From the NCBI GenBank assembly GCA_017536845.1, contig JAFWCP010000551.1:1-7549 (forward strand): a stretch of 7,549 bases of DNA. The letters are read 5' to 3'. The stretch is from Solobacterium sp. (GTDB lineage Bacteria > Bacillota_I > Bacilli_A > Erysipelotrichales > Erysipelotrichaceae). Positions within the stretch are counted from its first letter, which is position 1. The number at the start of each line of letters is the position of its first letter. The position numbers were made by a program, and so were the translations under genes. The notes under the pieces were generated by a model that saw nothing but the letters and a program-made list of their open reading frames with translations, did not search any database and was not told the origin of the DNA. Of this stretch, positions 6,789 through 7,549 are shown piece after piece.

Positions 6789-7549
6789 TCAGGCCTCCAC
6801 CTGAACGGGCCGGAACTCTCCGCCTTCATATTCCAGGAATCTGTTTTCCTGATATTCATAGTTGAAGATCCGCAGGTCGGTTGTATACAGGAATTCCTGG
6901 CTTTGATGTTTTTTTGCAAGCGGGATGGTCAGTCCCGCAATCTCCCGCATATGATCATCATCTTCGCAGATGATCACAATTGCCGGATGATGCGGCAGGC
7001 TGAAAGGATCTCTTCCGCAGTAAAGCTGGTCGGGATTTTCAAACATGACGGAAAGCCGTTCCAGCTTCTGGATGACAAACTGCCTGTATGATTCTGCTTC
7101 AAAAGCTTCTGTCCGTCTGACCGATTCGGCAACGAGCGTCCTCTGTTTCAGCGTCACCATGCCGTATACGCGGGCAGCGGTATACACTGCGCCTTTCTGC
7201 TGGACAACGCATGTCGTGACATATTTCTCGCCGATCTCTTCTTTGTATGTACAGAGCATATAGACAAGCCATTGGTTGACAGAAAGATATCTTCTGACGG
7301 TATTGCCGTCCTGCAGGATATCAAAGGGGTTATAGCGGTGCACATCTCTGAGCAGTTCATGAAGAAGGGAAGCACCGTTTTTCCCCATGGATATGATGCG
7401 CATGAGGGAATGGGAATTGTCCATCACCGGTTCCCCGTCATCATTGACCGTGACAAATCTTGTCAGGTTGATCAGGTCATAGCGCTTCATCCGGTCAAGG
7501 ATGCCCGGGAGTTTCTGCTGGCTCACTTTTTCCCGCCAGCCATAGTCCA
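6789..7549 (-). CDS. Uncharacterised protein, distant resemblance to replication-relaxation / winged-helix proteins
   Basis: The frame ends at TGA 6789-6791 and is open to the right edge. A GTG at 7524-7526 could start a 245-residue product, but its ribosome binding site is poor. The codons before it read DYGWREK, which looks like coding sequence, and the codon just at the edge ends in TG. The true start may therefore be at or beyond position 7550, so the gene is given here as partial. The N-terminal third looks like a helix-turn-helix unit (KLPGILDRMKRYDLI..., then SLMRIISMGKNGASLL) followed by VRRYLSVNQWLVYML. This order recalls replication-relaxation-type proteins of plasmids and integrative elements, where a winged helix precedes a nuclease-like fold. 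The C-terminal third has a hydrophobic strand, HPAIVIICEDDDH, and strand/helix alternation compatible with that. No catalytic motif is certain. DUF5697-type proteins are another family to compare. The coding call is firm and the family guess is weak. Confidence 0.7.
   Translation of the reverse strand, partial: DYGWREKVSQQKLPGILDRMKRYDLINLTRFVTVNDDGEPVMDNSHSLMRIISMGKNGASLLHELLRDVHRYNPFDILQDGNTVRRYLSVNQWLVYMLCTYKEEIGEKYVTTCVVQQKGAVYTAARVYGMVTLKQRTLVAESVRRTEAFEAESYRQFVIQKLERLSVMFENPDQLYCGRDPFSLPHHPAIVIICEDDDHMREIAGLTIPLAKKHQSQEFLYTTDLRIFNYEYQENRFLEYEGGEFRPVQVEA

Noticed and set aside
1..7549. CRISPR arrays, tRNA or rRNA genes, insertion sequences
   Set aside because: No regularly spaced repeats, no cloverleaf-like or rRNA sequence, and no transposase motif with terminal inverted repeats were seen on either strand.

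Overview
The window looks like a stretch of a Bacillota chromosome, probably from a gut-type Erysipelotrichia or Clostridia relative. This rests on strong AGGAGG-type ribosome binding sites, moderate GC by eye, and protein families common in that group: an AAA-like ATPase, a zinc-ribbon membrane protein and a SWIM zinc-finger protein. No single-copy marker is present, so the placement is inference.

All intact genes lie on the minus strand, each apparently its own transcription unit. From left to right: (1) the N-terminal two-thirds or so of an AAA-like ATPase (1-764), cut by the window edge, with a plausible promoter upstream. (2) A hairpin terminator at 912-956. (3) A zinc-ribbon, single-pass membrane protein (1684-3621). 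Its reading frame continues in the same phase past one TAA stop into a 209-residue open frame (988-1617), so the two look like one roughly 877-codon gene split by a nonsense codon. (4) A region of about 580 bases (3622-4199) with an AT-rich leader and the decayed 3' end of a YefM/Phd-type antitoxin gene on the plus strand. (5) A YoeB-type toxin gene on the plus strand (4200-4400) with an apparent internal deletion and a lost C-terminus, ending inside a terminator hairpin. (6) About 415 bases with no recognisable gene. (7) A SWIM zinc-finger protein with a long acidic linker and a helical C-terminal region (4829-6565). (8) An uncharacterised protein (6789 to the right edge) that loosely resembles replication-relaxation / winged-helix proteins of mobile elements.

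The genes do not form an obvious pathway or operon, because intergenic gaps of about 220 bases or more separate them. The strongest observations are two kinds of gene decay: the in-frame stop in the membrane protein and the dead YefM-YoeB remnant. Nothing seen here amounts to strong evidence for a new multi-gene system. The least understood parts are the extracytoplasmic region of the zinc-ribbon protein and the protein at the right edge.
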